Shown: piece after piece, positions 43,127 to 52,876 of the stretch | Layout: every line of letters begins with the position of its first letter | Position numbering within the stretch: position 1 is the first letter of the stretch | Assembly: GCF_035573695.1 (NCBI RefSeq) | Contig: NZ_CP121694.1 | Span: 2,828,501 to 2,892,500 of the forward strand | Reading direction: 5' to 3' | DNA length: 64,000 bases | Source: Metallumcola ferriviriculae | GTDB lineage: Bacteria; Bacillota; JADQBR01 | Position numbers and translations under genes: made by a program | Notes under the pieces: model-generated | Told to the model about the DNA's origin: nothing | Seen by the model: only the letters and a program-made list of their open reading frames with translations | Database searches by the model: none

Positions 43127-44179
43127 TTACTTGCCGTTGACAATTGACAGCACCGCATCTTCATCGGCAGGCACTGAGTAGGGTTCCGACACTTGTTTAA
43201 TTGCTGTATTAGGATCCTTCAGACCGTTACCGGTAAGGACACATACCACCGTACTTCCTTTTTCAAAAAAACCTTCTTGATGCTGTTTCAAAACACCGGC
43301 CAAAGACGCCGCTGAAGCCGGCTCGGCAAAAACGCCTTCCCTGGATGCCAATAGGCGCTGGGCAGCCAAGATTTCCTCATCAGTGACTGCTTTGATAAAG
43401 CCCTTAGACTCATCTGCTGCCTGCACCGCTTTTTCCCAGCTGGCAGGATTACCGATACGGATAGCAGTGGCTATAGTTTCCGGGTTTTCCACTATTTTGT
43501 CCTGCACAATGGGGGATGCCCCCTCCGCCTGAAACCCGATCATTTGCGGTAAATTCTTGGACCGTCCTGCATCCTGATAACGTTTGAAACCGCGCCAATA
43601 GGCGGTGATATTACCGGCATTACCCACAGGGATAGCCAAATAGTCCGGCGCATCACCCAGCACATCGCAGATTTCGTAGGCGGAACTGGTCTGGCCTTCG
43701 ATGCGGTACGGATTTAATGAATTCACCAAGGTGATGGGATTCTTTTCGGTAATGCTGCGCACTATGTTTAAAGCATCATCAAAGTTTCCTTTGATGGCAA
43801 TAACCTTGGCGCCGTAAATTAAGGCTTGGGCCAGCTTACCTAGGGCGATGTTACCTTCGGGAATAACTACACTGCAGGTAAGGCCGCAGCGGGCCGCATA
43901 CGCGGCAGCGGCAGCGGAGGTGTTCCCGGTTGAGGCACACATGATGGCAGTTGAACCTTCTTCCACCGCCTTCGCCACAGCCATAACCATCCCCCGGTCC
44001 TTAAAGGAGCCGGTAGGATTTAAACCTTCATATTTAAAGTAGATATTGATACCCAGTTCTTCGGAAAGGTTTTGACCCTTTATCAACGGAGTATTACCCT
44101 CTTTTAGGGAAACGAGGGGGGTCTTGTCGGTGATCGGTAAAAATTCTTGGTATTTTTCTAAAATTCCCGGCCAGTTCAT
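43127..44179 (-). CDS. thrC: Threonine synthase
   Basis: A PLP enzyme that turns O-phosphohomoserine into threonine. The 350 residues match the short Firmicute form. Landmarks are [16 protein letters not shown], the PLP-lysine motif [11 protein letters not shown] (Lys 60), [20 protein letters not shown] near 80, the phosphate loop [16 protein letters not shown] near 183, and [13 protein letters not shown] near the end. It abuts hom, whose stop codon directly precedes its ATG with no gap, so the two are coupled. Confidence 0.94.
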   Translation of the reverse strand: MNWPGILEKYQEFLPITDKTPLVSLKEGNTPLIKGQNLSEELGINIYFKYEGLNPTGSFKDRGMVMAVAKAVEEGSTAIMCASTGNTSAAAAAYAARCGLTCSVVIPEGNIALGKLAQALIYGAKVIAIKGNFDDALNIVRSITEKNPITLVNSLNPYRIEGQTSSAYEICDVLGDAPDYLAIPVGNAGNITAYWRGFKRYQDAGRSKNLPQMIGFQAEGASPIVQDKIVENPETIATAIRIGNPASWEKAVQAADESKGFIKAVTDEEILAAQRLLASREGVFAEPASAASLAGVLKQHQEGFFEKGSTVVCVLTGNGLKDPNTAIKQVSEPYSVPADEDAVLSIVNGK

Positions 44180-45487
44180 TTACGCATCCTCTCCCTCAAC
44201 TCGAATTACATTTGCTACTCTTTTAGTTATTGACATACCCTCCATAATGGTAAGGGCATCACGCAGGTTTTGTTCTTCCACCCGATGAATAATCAGTACC
44301 ACTTCGGCGATATCACCATCTGAACGCTTCTGCAGCACTGTATCAATGCTGACATTATGGTTACCCAAAACGCTGGCAATGCTCGCTAATACGCCTGGGC
44401 GGTCTTTAACCATCAAACGCAGATAGTATTTAGATTCCACCAGACCGATGGGCTTGATGGGCTTCTCTTCAAAGCAGGTGCAGCTGATACGACCGTTGAC
44501 CCCACCGGTAATGTTACGCGCTACTTCCATTATATCACCAACCACGGCGCTTGCCGTCGGCATTTCACCGGCACCGGGACCATAAAACATAGTCTCGCCC
44601 ACGGCATCTCCGGCTACGAAAATGGCGTTGTTAGCATCGCTCACTGCTGCTAATGGATGACTGCCGGGAATAAATACGGGATGAACCCGCACTTCCACTT
44701 CGCCGTCCCGTTCTTTGGCTATACCCAGCAATTTTACGATATAACCCAATTCGGTAGCGTACTTAATATCAGTGGCATCAATACGGGTAATACCCTCTAC
44801 ATAGACATCTCTAGATGTCACCCGGGTGTTAAAGGCGATGGATGCCAAAATGGCAATCTTCCTCGCTGCATCATGACCTTCCACATCGGCGGTTGGATCT
44901 GACTCGGCATATCCCAGCGCTTGGGCCTCTTTGAGCACATCATTAAAATCGCTGCCAAAGCGGGTCATTTTAGTAAGTATATAGTTAGTGGTTCCATTGA
45001 TAATCCCCATTACATCAGTTACCTTATTACCTGCCAGGCACATTTTTAGGGGGCGAATAATGGGAATGCCTCCTGCTACGCTGGCCTCAAACATCAAATC
45101 GGTGTCGTGTTCCTTTTCTGCATCAAAAAGTTCCTTGCCGTACCCGGCAATCAAGTCCTTGTTGGCAGTTACCACCTGTTTACCAGCTTTAAGGGCTTTA
45201 AGAATGTACTCTTTGGCCGGCTCATTACCACCCATCAACTCCACCACAATATCGATATCAGGGTTTTCTAATACAGCTGCTGCGTCAGCAGTGAGCACAC
45301 CGTCAGGTACAGTTACGCCTCGACTTTTAGTTGTATCCCGAACTACTATTTTTTCTATCTGTACTGGTCTCCCGGCCCTGGCGGTAATTAAATCGGCATT
45401 ACCTGTCAGAATCTTATAAACGCCTCTTCCCACAGTGCCCATGCCCAGCATACCAACCTTAATCGGTGCTTGCGAATTAGTTACCAT
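44180..45487 (-). CDS. hom: Homoserine dehydrogenase
   Basis: Reduces aspartate semialdehyde to homoserine with NAD(P)H, feeding threonine and, through MetX, methionine. The 435 residues hold the Rossmann motif VGMLGMGTVGRGVYKIL at 12-28, the catalytic segment MGIINGTTNYILTKMT near 163-178, ALGYAESDPTADVEGHDAARK near 190-210 with the key Lys/Glu region, and a C-terminal ACT domain (YLRLMVKDRPGVLASIASVLGNHNVSIDTVLQK) for threonine feedback. It follows the ACT regulator gene by 29 bp. Confidence 0.95.
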   Translation of the reverse strand: MVTNSQAPIKVGMLGMGTVGRGVYKILTGNADLITARAGRPVQIEKIVVRDTTKSRGVTVPDGVLTADAAAVLENPDIDIVVELMGGNEPAKEYILKALKAGKQVVTANKDLIAGYGKELFDAEKEHDTDLMFEASVAGGIPIIRPLKMCLAGNKVTDVMGIINGTTNYILTKMTRFGSDFNDVLKEAQALGYAESDPTADVEGHDAARKIAILASIAFNTRVTSRDVYVEGITRIDATDIKYATELGYIVKLLGIAKERDGEVEVRVHPVFIPGSHPLAAVSDANNAIFVAGDAVGETMFYGPGAGEMPTASAVVGDIMEVARNITGGVNGRISCTCFEEKPIKPIGLVESKYYLRLMVKDRPGVLASIASVLGNHNVSIDTVLQKRSDGDIAEVVLIIHRVEEQNLRDALTIMEGMSITKRVANVIRVEGEDA

Positions 45488-45516
45488 TTAAAAGTCACCT
45501 CTCTTATCCTTTGCCC

Positions 45517-45963
45517 TTAAGTTTGCCCCACTACTTCCACTTTCTTGACACCATTTATTTCTTTTATTTTACTTAGAAGTTCCTCTACGCTCATCAACAT
45601 ATCCACCGTTTGGATGGAGATTGAGACATTGGCCACCCCTTGCAGCGGTAAATTCTGGTTAATGGTGAGGACATTCCCCTGGACATTTGCCACGGTGTTC
45701 AAAATACGGGATAGCACTCCCGATTTATGCTCTAATATCATAGAAATGGTGACAATCTGTTCCTTAGCAGCATTATGAAAAGGAAAAATCCCATCTTTAT
45801 ACTTATAGAAAGCGCTGCGGCTAAGCCCAACTTTGCCCACGGCTTCATGAATGGTACCGGCATCGCCCCGGGCCAGCACTTCTTTTGCCTTAGCAGTCTT
45901 GACAATAGCCTCAGGCAGTATGGCCGCATTGACAATAAAAAAACGCTGTCCGTCCGAATTCAT
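45517..45963 (-). CDS. ACT-domain regulator (PheB/ThrR type)
   Basis: A 148-residue protein with a short N-terminal helix-turn-helix-like region (VLARGDAGTIHEAVGKVGLSRSAFYKYKDGIFPF, about 30-63) and a C-terminal ACT domain (VTISMILEHKSGVLSRILNTVANVQGNVLTINQNLP). This is the UPF0735/PheB family; the Bacillus subtilis member ThrR represses hom and thr genes. Its position as first gene of the hom-thrC-thrB-lysC operon fits the same role here, with threonine as the probable ligand. That role is an inference. GGGTG lies shortly before the ATG. Confidence 0.82.
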   Translation of the reverse strand: MNSDGQRFFIVNAAILPEAIVKTAKAKEVLARGDAGTIHEAVGKVGLSRSAFYKYKDGIFPFHNAAKEQIVTISMILEHKSGVLSRILNTVANVQGNVLTINQNLPLQGVANVSISIQTVDMLMSVEELLSKIKEINGVKKVEVVGQT

Positions 45964-46019
45964 CTTTTCACCCGCCTATCTGTCCTCCTGCAGAGTACAA
46001 CAATCCATGTATGGTAGAC

Positions 46020-46048
46020 ATTATAACACAGAAAGGGTTATAGGTGAA
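46020..46048 (-). promoter_or_regulatory. Promoter of the ACT regulator-hom-thrCB-lysC operon
   Basis: TTCACC, 17 bp, TATAAT on the minus strand, 57 bp before the regulator gene. The -10 is perfect. It shows that this operon can be transcribed apart from metY-metX. Confidence 0.7.
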
Positions 46049-46070
46049 GAAAAAGTTCACAATCCGTCGT

Positions 46071-47204
46071 TTAGGACAACGTTTGCATAAATTGTGCGAT
46101 TTTCAAGGACATTTTTTTAAACTCTATTAAGAATGCATCATGACCGTAAGGGGAAATCAATTCCCAGTAATGGCTGTCAGCGCCAGCTTGCTTAAAAAAG
46201 TGATGTATCTCCTCCTGATAATACTTGGGGTAAAGAAAATCTGAGCTGACCCCGATACTTAATACCTTACCCCGAAACCGGGAAAATACCTCTCTATATT
46301 CACCCCGGCCGCGTCCCAGATCGTGCAGGTCCATGGCTTTGGTAAGATACAAGTAGGTATTGGCATCAAAACGCTGTACCAGTTTTTCTCCTTGATAGTC
46401 TAAGTAGTGTTCCACTTCGAAACGGTTATCTAGGCTGTAGTAATCCTGCGGCCTAATGCTGGAGAAGGTTCGGCCAAACTTACTCGCCCAGGATTCATCA
46501 CTCTTATAGGTAATGGTGGCAATCTGCCTGGCCAAACCCATGCCCCGTATCGGGCCTGGGCCCGGATAATAGTGCCCGCCCTTAAAATCAGAATCTCCGG
46601 TTATTGCTTCGCGCTGAACTGCATTGAATGCAATACATTGGGCCGCCAACCTGCCGGAAGCGGCGATGGGTACAATCGCTTCCACCATTTCCGGATACAT
46701 TAGAGCCCATTCCAATACCTGCATACCGCCCATCGAGCCGCCGATAACCGCTTTGATACGCCTTATTCCCAGGTTTTTAAGCAGCAGGTACTGCACCTGG
46801 ACCATATCCCTGATAGTAATCAAGGGGAAATCAGCACCATAGGGTTTGCCGGTTTCGGGATTAGTGCTTTTGGGGCCGGTGGTGCCGCAGCAGCCGCCAA
46901 TAACATTAGCAGCTACTACGAAATATTTATTGGTATCCAACGCCCTGCCGGGGCCAATTAATTCATCCCACCAACCGGCCACGCGGTCTTCCGGCGTATG
47001 CCGCCCTGCCACATGGGCTTCTCCGGTGAGGGCATGGGGTACTATAATGCAGTTATCACCCCGCTGGTTTAACTCACCGTAAGTCTCGTAAGCCACTTCC
47101 ACCGGGCCAAAATGCTGGCCGCTTTCCAGGGTTAATTCATGGGGATGAGAAGCTACTGTAATGTATTTTGTTTCAACTAAGCCAACGCCTTTTCCCATAT
47201 CCAT
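46071..47204 (-). CDS. metX: Homoserine O-acetyltransferase
   Basis: An alpha/beta-hydrolase-fold enzyme that acetylates homoserine with acetyl-CoA, making the acceptor for MetY. The 377 residues have VAYETYGELNQRGDNCIIVPHALTGEAH, the nucleophile elbow GGSMGGMQVLEWA (Ser near 153), and the catalytic Asp and His in SIGVSSDFLYP near 320 and SPYGHDAFLIE near 350. The length matches MetX of the true acetyltransferase group; succinyl-CoA use by some members cannot be excluded. ATG at 47204 is 6 nt after GGAGAG; an ATG at 47210 touches that site. It lies 18 bp after metY. Confidence 0.93.
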   Translation of the reverse strand: MDMGKGVGLVETKYITVASHPHELTLESGQHFGPVEVAYETYGELNQRGDNCIIVPHALTGEAHVAGRHTPEDRVAGWWDELIGPGRALDTNKYFVVAANVIGGCCGTTGPKSTNPETGKPYGADFPLITIRDMVQVQYLLLKNLGIRRIKAVIGGSMGGMQVLEWALMYPEMVEAIVPIAASGRLAAQCIAFNAVQREAITGDSDFKGGHYYPGPGPIRGMGLARQIATITYKSDESWASKFGRTFSSIRPQDYYSLDNRFEVEHYLDYQGEKLVQRFDANTYLYLTKAMDLHDLGRGRGEYREVFSRFRGKVLSIGVSSDFLYPKYYQEEIHHFFKQAGADSHYWELISPYGHDAFLIEFKKMSLKIAQFMQTLS

Positions 47205-47222
47205 AGTCATCTCTCCAAATGC

Positions 47223-48518
<1,296 letters not shown>

Positions 48519-48564
48519 TTATAAATGAGGTGCTGTCAGCACCACTTAGTGTTAGGGGCGGTAT

Positions 48565-48593
48565 TAAAAAACCCCTTCTCGGATAAGAAGAGG
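48565..48593 (-). terminator. SAM-riboswitch terminator
   Basis: CCTCTTCT/AGAAGGGG around a short loop is followed by TTTTTT on the minus strand, between the SAM-I aptamer and metY. It is the expression platform that ends transcription when SAM is bound. Confidence 0.88.
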
Positions 48594-48603
48594 CATATGT
48601 TCA

Positions 48604-48720
48604 GTCCTCCTCTCATCTCCCAGGAATTTAATCCTGCAGGAATTAGCACCTTTCCCGAAAAATTTCGAGAAGGTTGCCGGGCTTCATCGGGCCAGTCCCT
48701 CCACCGCTCTTGATAAGAGT
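48604..48720 (-). promoter_or_regulatory. SAM-I riboswitch (S-box) aptamer of metY-metX
   Basis: Read on the minus strand it has the full S-box order: CTCTTATCAAGAG, GGTGGAGGGACTGGCCCGATGAAGC (given here only in part as the conserved P1-P2 and kink-turn blocks), CCGGCAACC, AAGGTGCTAATTCC and GATGAGAGGAGG. All key blocks are intact. High SAM should fold the aptamer and favour the following terminator, lowering metY-metX expression. Confidence 0.95.
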
Positions 48721-48744
48721 CATTTAAAAATTTAATTTAAAAGT

Positions 48745-48774
48745 ACTATACCGTATAGTAGGTATCTGTGTCAA
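48745..48774 (-). promoter_or_regulatory. Promoter of the SAM riboswitch-metY-metX transcript
   Basis: TTGACA, 18 bp, TATAGT on the minus strand, directly upstream of the aptamer. A near-consensus sigma-A promoter. Confidence 0.75.
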
Positions 48775-48811
48775 GTACATATTTTAGAAAATAGTACCGT
48801 TGTACCGGTGC

Positions 48812-48856
48812 AATAACTTGACAAAAAGGTGCCTGGCACCATTTTGTCAAGTTATT
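48812..48856. repeat. Palindromic repeat copy at the end of ribH
   Basis: AATAACTTGACAAAAAGGTG and its near-complement meet at a GGTGCCTGGCACC centre (21 of 22 positions complementary). The ribH stop codon lies inside its right arm. It has nearly the same sequence as 52750-52794 and probably serves as transcription terminator or mRNA end of the riboflavin operon. Confidence 0.8.
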
Positions 48857-49316
48857 CGGTGAGGCTGGGCAGCAGGTTGGTCATCTCTAAGGCGGTAACT
48901 GCTGCATCCCAACCCTTATTGCCTGCTTTAGTACCGGCCCGCTCGATGGCTTGTTCAATGGTATCGGCGGTGATAACGCCGAAAATTACCGGCTTGCCGC
49001 TGTCAAGGCTGACGTGGGCAATGCCTTTGGTTACCTCGCTGGATACATAATCAAAATGAGGTGTGGCGCCGCGAATCACTGCGCCCAGGCAGATTACCGC
49101 ATGATAATCCTTGGTGGTCATTACTTTGGCGGCAAGGGGTATCTCAAATGCCCCGGGCACCCAAGCGATGTCGATATCATCTTCTTCTACCTCATGGCGC
49201 TTTAAGGCATCGAGACAACCGTCCAACAATTTGCCGGTAATAAATTCATTAAACCGACCCACGATGATACCGTATTTCATTCCCTTACCCATTAATTTCC
49301 CTTCAAAAGTACGCAT
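48852..49316 (-). CDS. ribH: 6,7-dimethyl-8-ribityllumazine synthase
   Basis: Condenses 5-amino-6-ribitylaminouracil with dihydroxybutanone phosphate in riboflavin synthesis; forms icosahedral or pentameric shells. The 154 residues carry [21 protein letters not shown] near 14-34, [13 protein letters not shown] near 53-65, [26 protein letters not shown] near 75-100 with the catalytic His, and [27 protein letters not shown]. It is the last gene of the rib operon. ATG is 8 nt after GGGAGG. Its last codons run into the palindromic repeat. Confidence 0.96.
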   Translation of the reverse strand: MRTFEGKLMGKGMKYGIIVGRFNEFITGKLLDGCLDALKRHEVEEDDIDIAWVPGAFEIPLAAKVMTTKDYHAVICLGAVIRGATPHFDYVSSEVTKGIAHVSLDSGKPVIFGVITADTIEQAIERAGTKAGNKGWDAAVTALEMTNLLPSLTE

Positions 49317-49335
49317 GAATAAAACCTCCCTTTAG

Positions 49336-50532
49336 TTAGCTGCTGAGCAGATGCCCGAGCTTGGCTTTTTTAGTTGCTAGGTAATGAGCGTTGGTTTCCA
49401 CCGGGCAAATTTCAATGGGCACACGCTCCACCACTTCCAGACCATATCCTTCCAACCCCTTAATCTTCTTGGGGTTATTGGTAATCATGCGAAGTTTTTT
49501 AATACCCAAGTCAGCTAGTATTTGCGCCCCGATGCCATAGTCCCTCAGGTCTGCCGCAAAACCCAGGGCTTCATTGGCTTCTACGGTATCTTTGCCTTCA
49601 TCTTGCAGTTTATAAGCACGGATTTTATTAACCAGGCCGATACCCCGCCCTTCCTGACGCATGTACAAAAGTACACCCCGGCCTTCCTTCTCAATCATCT
49701 GCATGGCGGTTGCCAACTGGTCGCCACAGTCACAGCGGCGAGAACCAAATACATCACCGGTAAGACATTCAGAATGTACTCTTACCAGTATCGGTTCATC
49801 GGTGGCCACATCACCTTTGACCAAGGCCATATGAGCTTCACCGTCCAATTGGCTTTCATAGGCACTGGCCATAAACTCGCCATAGCCGGTAGGCAGTTTA
49901 ATGGTTTCCACTTTTTCTATCAGCTTTTCAGTGCGTCGGCGATATTCAATCAAATCGGCAATTGTAATAATGCTGAGGCCATGCTCTTTGACAAATTCCA
50001 TTAGCTCAGGCACTCGAGCCATGGTGCCGTCTTCACTCATTATTTCGCAAATAACCCCAGCAGGGTAACACCCGGCCATGCGAGCCAAATCCACAGCTGC
50101 TTCAGTATGGCCGGCCCGGCGTAATACGCCTCCCTTTTTGGCGCGTAAGGGAAATATATGTCCCGGCCGTCTCAATTCCGAAGGTTTGATATCCGGATCC
50201 AGCATGGCCTTGACCGTCTGGGCCCGCTCGTGAGCGGAAATACCGGTGGTAGTATCTTTATAGTCTATCGACACGGTAAATGCCGTTTCATGGTTGTCGG
50301 TATTATGCTGCACCATGGCATTCAATTCCAACTGGTCCAGCCGTTCCCCTTTCATGGGTACACAGATTAATCCCCGGCCGTATTTAGCCATGAAATTTAT
50401 AGCAGATGCATCGGCCTTTTCTGCGGCCATCAGCAGGTCGCCTTCATTTTCCCGGTCCTCGTCATCTACTACCACAACCATTTTGCCCGCTTCGATATCT
50501 TGAATCGCTTCATCGATAGTATTAAATTTCAT
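49336..50532 (-). CDS. ribBA: Bifunctional DHBP synthase / GTP cyclohydrolase II
   Basis: Supplies both precursors of riboflavin. Residues 1-200 are 3,4-dihydroxy-2-butanone-4-phosphate synthase ([21 protein letters not shown] near 19-39 with the acidic metal site; [30 protein letters not shown] near 120-150). Residues 205-398 are GTP cyclohydrolase II with the zinc site [11 protein letters not shown] (near 263-273), [26 protein letters not shown] and the end [24 protein letters not shown]. Both halves look complete. ATG follows AAGGAGG. The 120-bp gap upstream carries a shared hairpin repeat. Confidence 0.96.
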   Translation of the reverse strand: MKFNTIDEAIQDIEAGKMVVVVDDEDRENEGDLLMAAEKADASAINFMAKYGRGLICVPMKGERLDQLELNAMVQHNTDNHETAFTVSIDYKDTTTGISAHERAQTVKAMLDPDIKPSELRRPGHIFPLRAKKGGVLRRAGHTEAAVDLARMAGCYPAGVICEIMSEDGTMARVPELMEFVKEHGLSIITIADLIEYRRRTEKLIEKVETIKLPTGYGEFMASAYESQLDGEAHMALVKGDVATDEPILVRVHSECLTGDVFGSRRCDCGDQLATAMQMIEKEGRGVLLYMRQEGRGIGLVNKIRAYKLQDEGKDTVEANEALGFAADLRDYGIGAQILADLGIKKLRMITNNPKKIKGLEGYGLEVVERVPIEICPVETNAHYLATKKAKLGHLLSS

Positions 50533-50582
50533 TTTGTCTCTCCTCCTTAAGAATATATGCCGAGAAATTCACCGCTCCTACT

Positions 50583-50640
50583 CAAGTATACATACGGCTA
50601 GGCCAGCAGAGCTGGCAAGTCTTCTATGCCTCCGGGGGCT
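50583..50640. repeat. Hairpin repeat between ribE and ribBA
   Basis: TACGGCTAGGCCAGCAGAGC and the following GGCAAGTCTTCTATGC match the core of the hairpin at 24216-24256 at nearly every position (three differences over 37 bases). The inner stem GCCAGC/GCTGGC is identical. In the rib operon it is not followed by a U-tract on the minus strand, so a terminator role is less clear than at the first site. Confidence 0.65.
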
Positions 50641-50653
50641 TTTGAAATAATGT

Positions 50654-51310
50654 TTAAATAAAGCCGCTTTCTGCTAATAATGCAGCGGTAACACCGGCCG
50701 GCCGTTTGTCTTGGCCTTCCTTCTGCCATGAAAGCAGTCTCGCTACATATTTGGCCAGCATGTCAACCTCTATATTTACCACATCTCCCACTCTCTTAAA
50801 ACCCAGGGTAGTCGCTTTGGCCGTATGCGGGATAAGGGACACACTAAAACCTTTATCATCCACGTCCACCACCGTCAAACTGATACCATCTAAAGCCACA
50901 GACCCTTTCGGTATCACAAACTGCAGCATCTCTCCGGGCGCCTCCACGCGGGTAACCAGAGCAATGTCCACCTGCTCTTGGCCCGTAATTAGGCCGGTGC
51001 TGTCAATATGCCCGCTGACTAGATGACCACCCAGACGATCACCTAGCCGCATGGCCCGCTCTAGATTTACCTGATCCCGAGAACGCAGTGCCTTAAGGCT
51101 AGTGCGGTTGAGGGTCTCTGCCATAACATCGGCATAAAACTTCTGCTCACTAAAACCAGTTACCGTCAGACAGACGCCGTTAACTGCGATACTATCACCT
51201 AATTTAACTCCCTCTAAGACCTCCGCGGCTTCTATCTCCAACACTGCGGATTTAGGGCCGTGACGGATGCTTTTTACTGTGCCAAGTTCTTCTACTAATC
51301 CTGTAAACAT
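50654..51310 (-). CDS. ribE: Riboflavin synthase alpha chain
   Basis: Dismutates two molecules of 6,7-dimethyl-8-ribityllumazine into riboflavin and the pyrimidine precursor. The 218 residues form two similar lumazine-binding barrels: MFTGLVEELGTVKSI...GDSIAVNGVCLTVTGF (1-55) and LGGHLVSGHIDSTGLI...GSVALDGISLTVVDVDDKGFSVSLIPHTAKATTLG. The MFTG start and the C-terminal trimer helix are intact. It overlaps ribD by 16 bp. All four rib genes together are sufficient for the late riboflavin pathway. Confidence 0.95.
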   Translation of the reverse strand: MFTGLVEELGTVKSIRHGPKSAVLEIEAAEVLEGVKLGDSIAVNGVCLTVTGFSEQKFYADVMAETLNRTSLKALRSRDQVNLERAMRLGDRLGGHLVSGHIDSTGLITGQEQVDIALVTRVEAPGEMLQFVIPKGSVALDGISLTVVDVDDKGFSVSLIPHTAKATTLGFKRVGDVVNIEVDMLAKYVARLLSWQKEGQDKRPAGVTAALLAESGFI

Positions 51311-52410
51311 GAGTGCCTCCTCTCAAGCAGCAGACCCAGGTCCTGGGGATAACGGTCCATTTTCAGCAGGTCAAATGCTTTAGCCTGCTCCACCGCTGCC
51401 ACACCCAATCCGGCTATGGGGCCAGGAGCATCTTTGCCGCCAATGATTTTATAACCCATAAATAGATATAATAAATCAACCAAGTCCTGGTCAAAAAAAC
51501 TACCGTGCACCGCTGCGCCGCCTTCCACCAATAGTCCAGTTATCTGCCTTTGTCCTAGCTCTGTCAGCAGCTCATTAAGGTTAATGCTAGTATTGCCATC
51601 CTGGACCAACAAATTTACACCTTGATCCGCCAAATATTTTCTCTTAGCGGCATCGCTGGCGTCAGTAGTTACCACTAGGGTTGGCGCATCATTTACATCC
51701 AATAAATGGCTGTCCAAGGGAATGCGCAGCCGGGAATCCAATATCACCCGCAGTGGGTTAATGGTTTCCCTTCCTGGTAATCTGACGGTAAGACGGGGAT
51801 TGTCCGCTAATACCGTATTGATACCCACCAAAATGGCATCGTAACGATGGCGCAGATATCGCCCCCGCTGGCGCGCTTTTTCCCCGGTTATCCACTGAGA
51901 ACTGCCGGTACGGGTGGCAATTTTTCCATCCAAGCTGACCGCCATCTTAGCTGCCACTAGCGGTTTGCCGGTGGTAATGTATTTTATAAAGGGTAAGTTT
52001 ATTAATCTAGCCTTTTCTGCCATGACGCCGACCTCTACCTCCACCCCAGCCTGGCGCAGCATAGCGATACCACGGCCTGAAACCAAGGGATTGGGGTCTT
52101 CCATGGCCACCACTACTCGCCGGGGCCGGGCCTCGGTCAAAGCCTGGGCACAGGGCGGTGTGCGACCGTGATGAGAGCAGGGCTCCAGGGTCACATAGAC
52201 GGTGCTTCCCACGGTCCTTTCGCCGGCCATAGCCAAAGCATGCACCTCGGCATGGGGCGTACCGGCCTTTTGATGGTATCCTTCACCTACCACAGTGCCA
52301 TCTTTAACAATCACGGCCCCCACCAGTGGATTTGGGCTAGTACATCCTTCTGCTTTTTTAGCCAAATCCAATGCCCGGCGCATATGGCGCAGGTCTTCGC
52401 TATTAACCAT
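51295..52410 (-). CDS. ribD: Bifunctional riboflavin deaminase/reductase
   Basis: The first gene of the rib operon. Residues 1-145 are the pyrimidine deaminase with zinc motifs HAEVHAL (near 50) and PCSHHGRTPPC (near 76-86). Residues 150-371 are the reductase (KPLVAAKMAVSLDGKIATRTGSSQWITGEKARQ; AILVGINTVLADNPRLTVRLPG; GLLVEGGAAVHGSFF). It converts 2,5-diamino-6-ribosylamino-pyrimidinone phosphate to 5-amino-6-ribitylaminouracil phosphate. The gene is under an FMN riboswitch. Confidence 0.95.
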   Translation of the reverse strand: MVNSEDLRHMRRALDLAKKAEGCTSPNPLVGAVIVKDGTVVGEGYHQKAGTPHAEVHALAMAGERTVGSTVYVTLEPCSHHGRTPPCAQALTEARPRRVVVAMEDPNPLVSGRGIAMLRQAGVEVEVGVMAEKARLINLPFIKYITTGKPLVAAKMAVSLDGKIATRTGSSQWITGEKARQRGRYLRHRYDAILVGINTVLADNPRLTVRLPGRETINPLRVILDSRLRIPLDSHLLDVNDAPTLVVTTDASDAAKRKYLADQGVNLLVQDGNTSINLNELLTELGQRQITGLLVEGGAAVHGSFFDQDLVDLLYLFMGYKIIGGKDAPGPIAGLGVAAVEQAKAFDLLKMDRYPQDLGLLLERRHSCLQD

Positions 52411-52504
52411 GTTCCGTCTCCTTCCACATCAGTTCCCGATCATAATAATTTTAATCAAATTTTTGGGCAACTTTTAGCCACAGCCCATAATTTCCTAGAC
52501 ATAA

Positions 52505-52534
52505 ATAAAACCCGGAGGACATAATACCTCCGGG
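52505..52534 (-). terminator. FMN-riboswitch terminator
   Basis: CCCGGAGG/CCTCCGGG with an eight-base loop, followed by TTTTATTT on the minus strand, lies between the FMN aptamer and ribD. Confidence 0.87.
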
Positions 52535-52561
52535 GACATAAACATACAAATCTACCGTAAT

Positions 52562-52680
52562 AGTCTCCTTCTCCCATCCAGACTGTAACTGTCGGCTCCG
52601 GAATTACACCAGATCAGCCTTGCGGCTCGCGGGCTTTACCGCCGGTAAGGATTTTCACCTTGCCCCGAAGGAAATACTTG
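52562..52680 (-). promoter_or_regulatory. FMN riboswitch (RFN element)
   Basis: On the minus strand the conserved RFN blocks occur in order: CTTCGGGGCAAGGTG, AAATCCTTACCGGCGGTAAAG, GCCCGCGAGC, CTGATCTGGTG, ATTCCGGAGCCGACAG and AGTCTGGATGGGAGAAGGAG. The element is complete. FMN binding should promote the following terminator and shut off the rib operon. Confidence 0.95.
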
Positions 52681-52697
52681 CTATGTAATTTAGAAAT

Positions 52698-52726
52698 ATT
52701 ATATCACTGCTCGGTAGGATAGTCAA
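52698..52726 (-). promoter_or_regulatory. Promoter of the FMN riboswitch-rib operon
   Basis: TTGACT, 17 bp, TATAAT on the minus strand, immediately before the RFN element. A strong sigma-A promoter. Confidence 0.85.
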
Positions 52727-52749
52727 CAAACTGACCGTCGTTAAACAGC

Positions 52750-52794
52750 AATAACTTGACAAAATGGTGTCAGGCACCATTTTGTCAAGTTATT
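52750..52794. repeat. Perfect 20-bp palindromic repeat
   Basis: Arms 52750-52769 and 52775-52794 are exact complements around TCAGG. The sequence is nearly that of 48812-48856, differing at a few positions. Both contain TTGACA on each strand. It lies between the spoIVA terminator and the rib promoter. Confidence 0.85.
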
Positions 52795-52798
52795 TTGT

Positions 52799-52850
52799 CC
52801 AGTATTATCATCCAGTATTATCATCCGGTATTGTTACCCGGTATTGTTAA
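52799..52850. repeat. Four-copy 13-bp tandem repeat
   Basis: Two identical units CCAGTATTATCAT are followed by two variant units CCGGTATTGTTAC and CCGGTATTGTTAA, all in register, between the palindromic repeat and the spoIVA terminator. It is a small non-coding minisatellite, which may vary in copy number among strains. Confidence 0.75.
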
Positions 52851-52876
52851 AGAAAAAAAGCCGGCGGAACCGACTT
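52851..52876 (-). terminator. Terminator after spoIVA
   Basis: AGTCGG/CCGGCT (one G-U pair) with a short loop begins at the spoIVA stop codon on the minus strand and is followed by TTTTTTTC. Confidence 0.75.

Noticed and set aside
48812-48820. TTGACA motifs inside the palindromic repeats as promoters
   Set aside because: They occur symmetrically in both arms and no -10 element follows at the right spacing.
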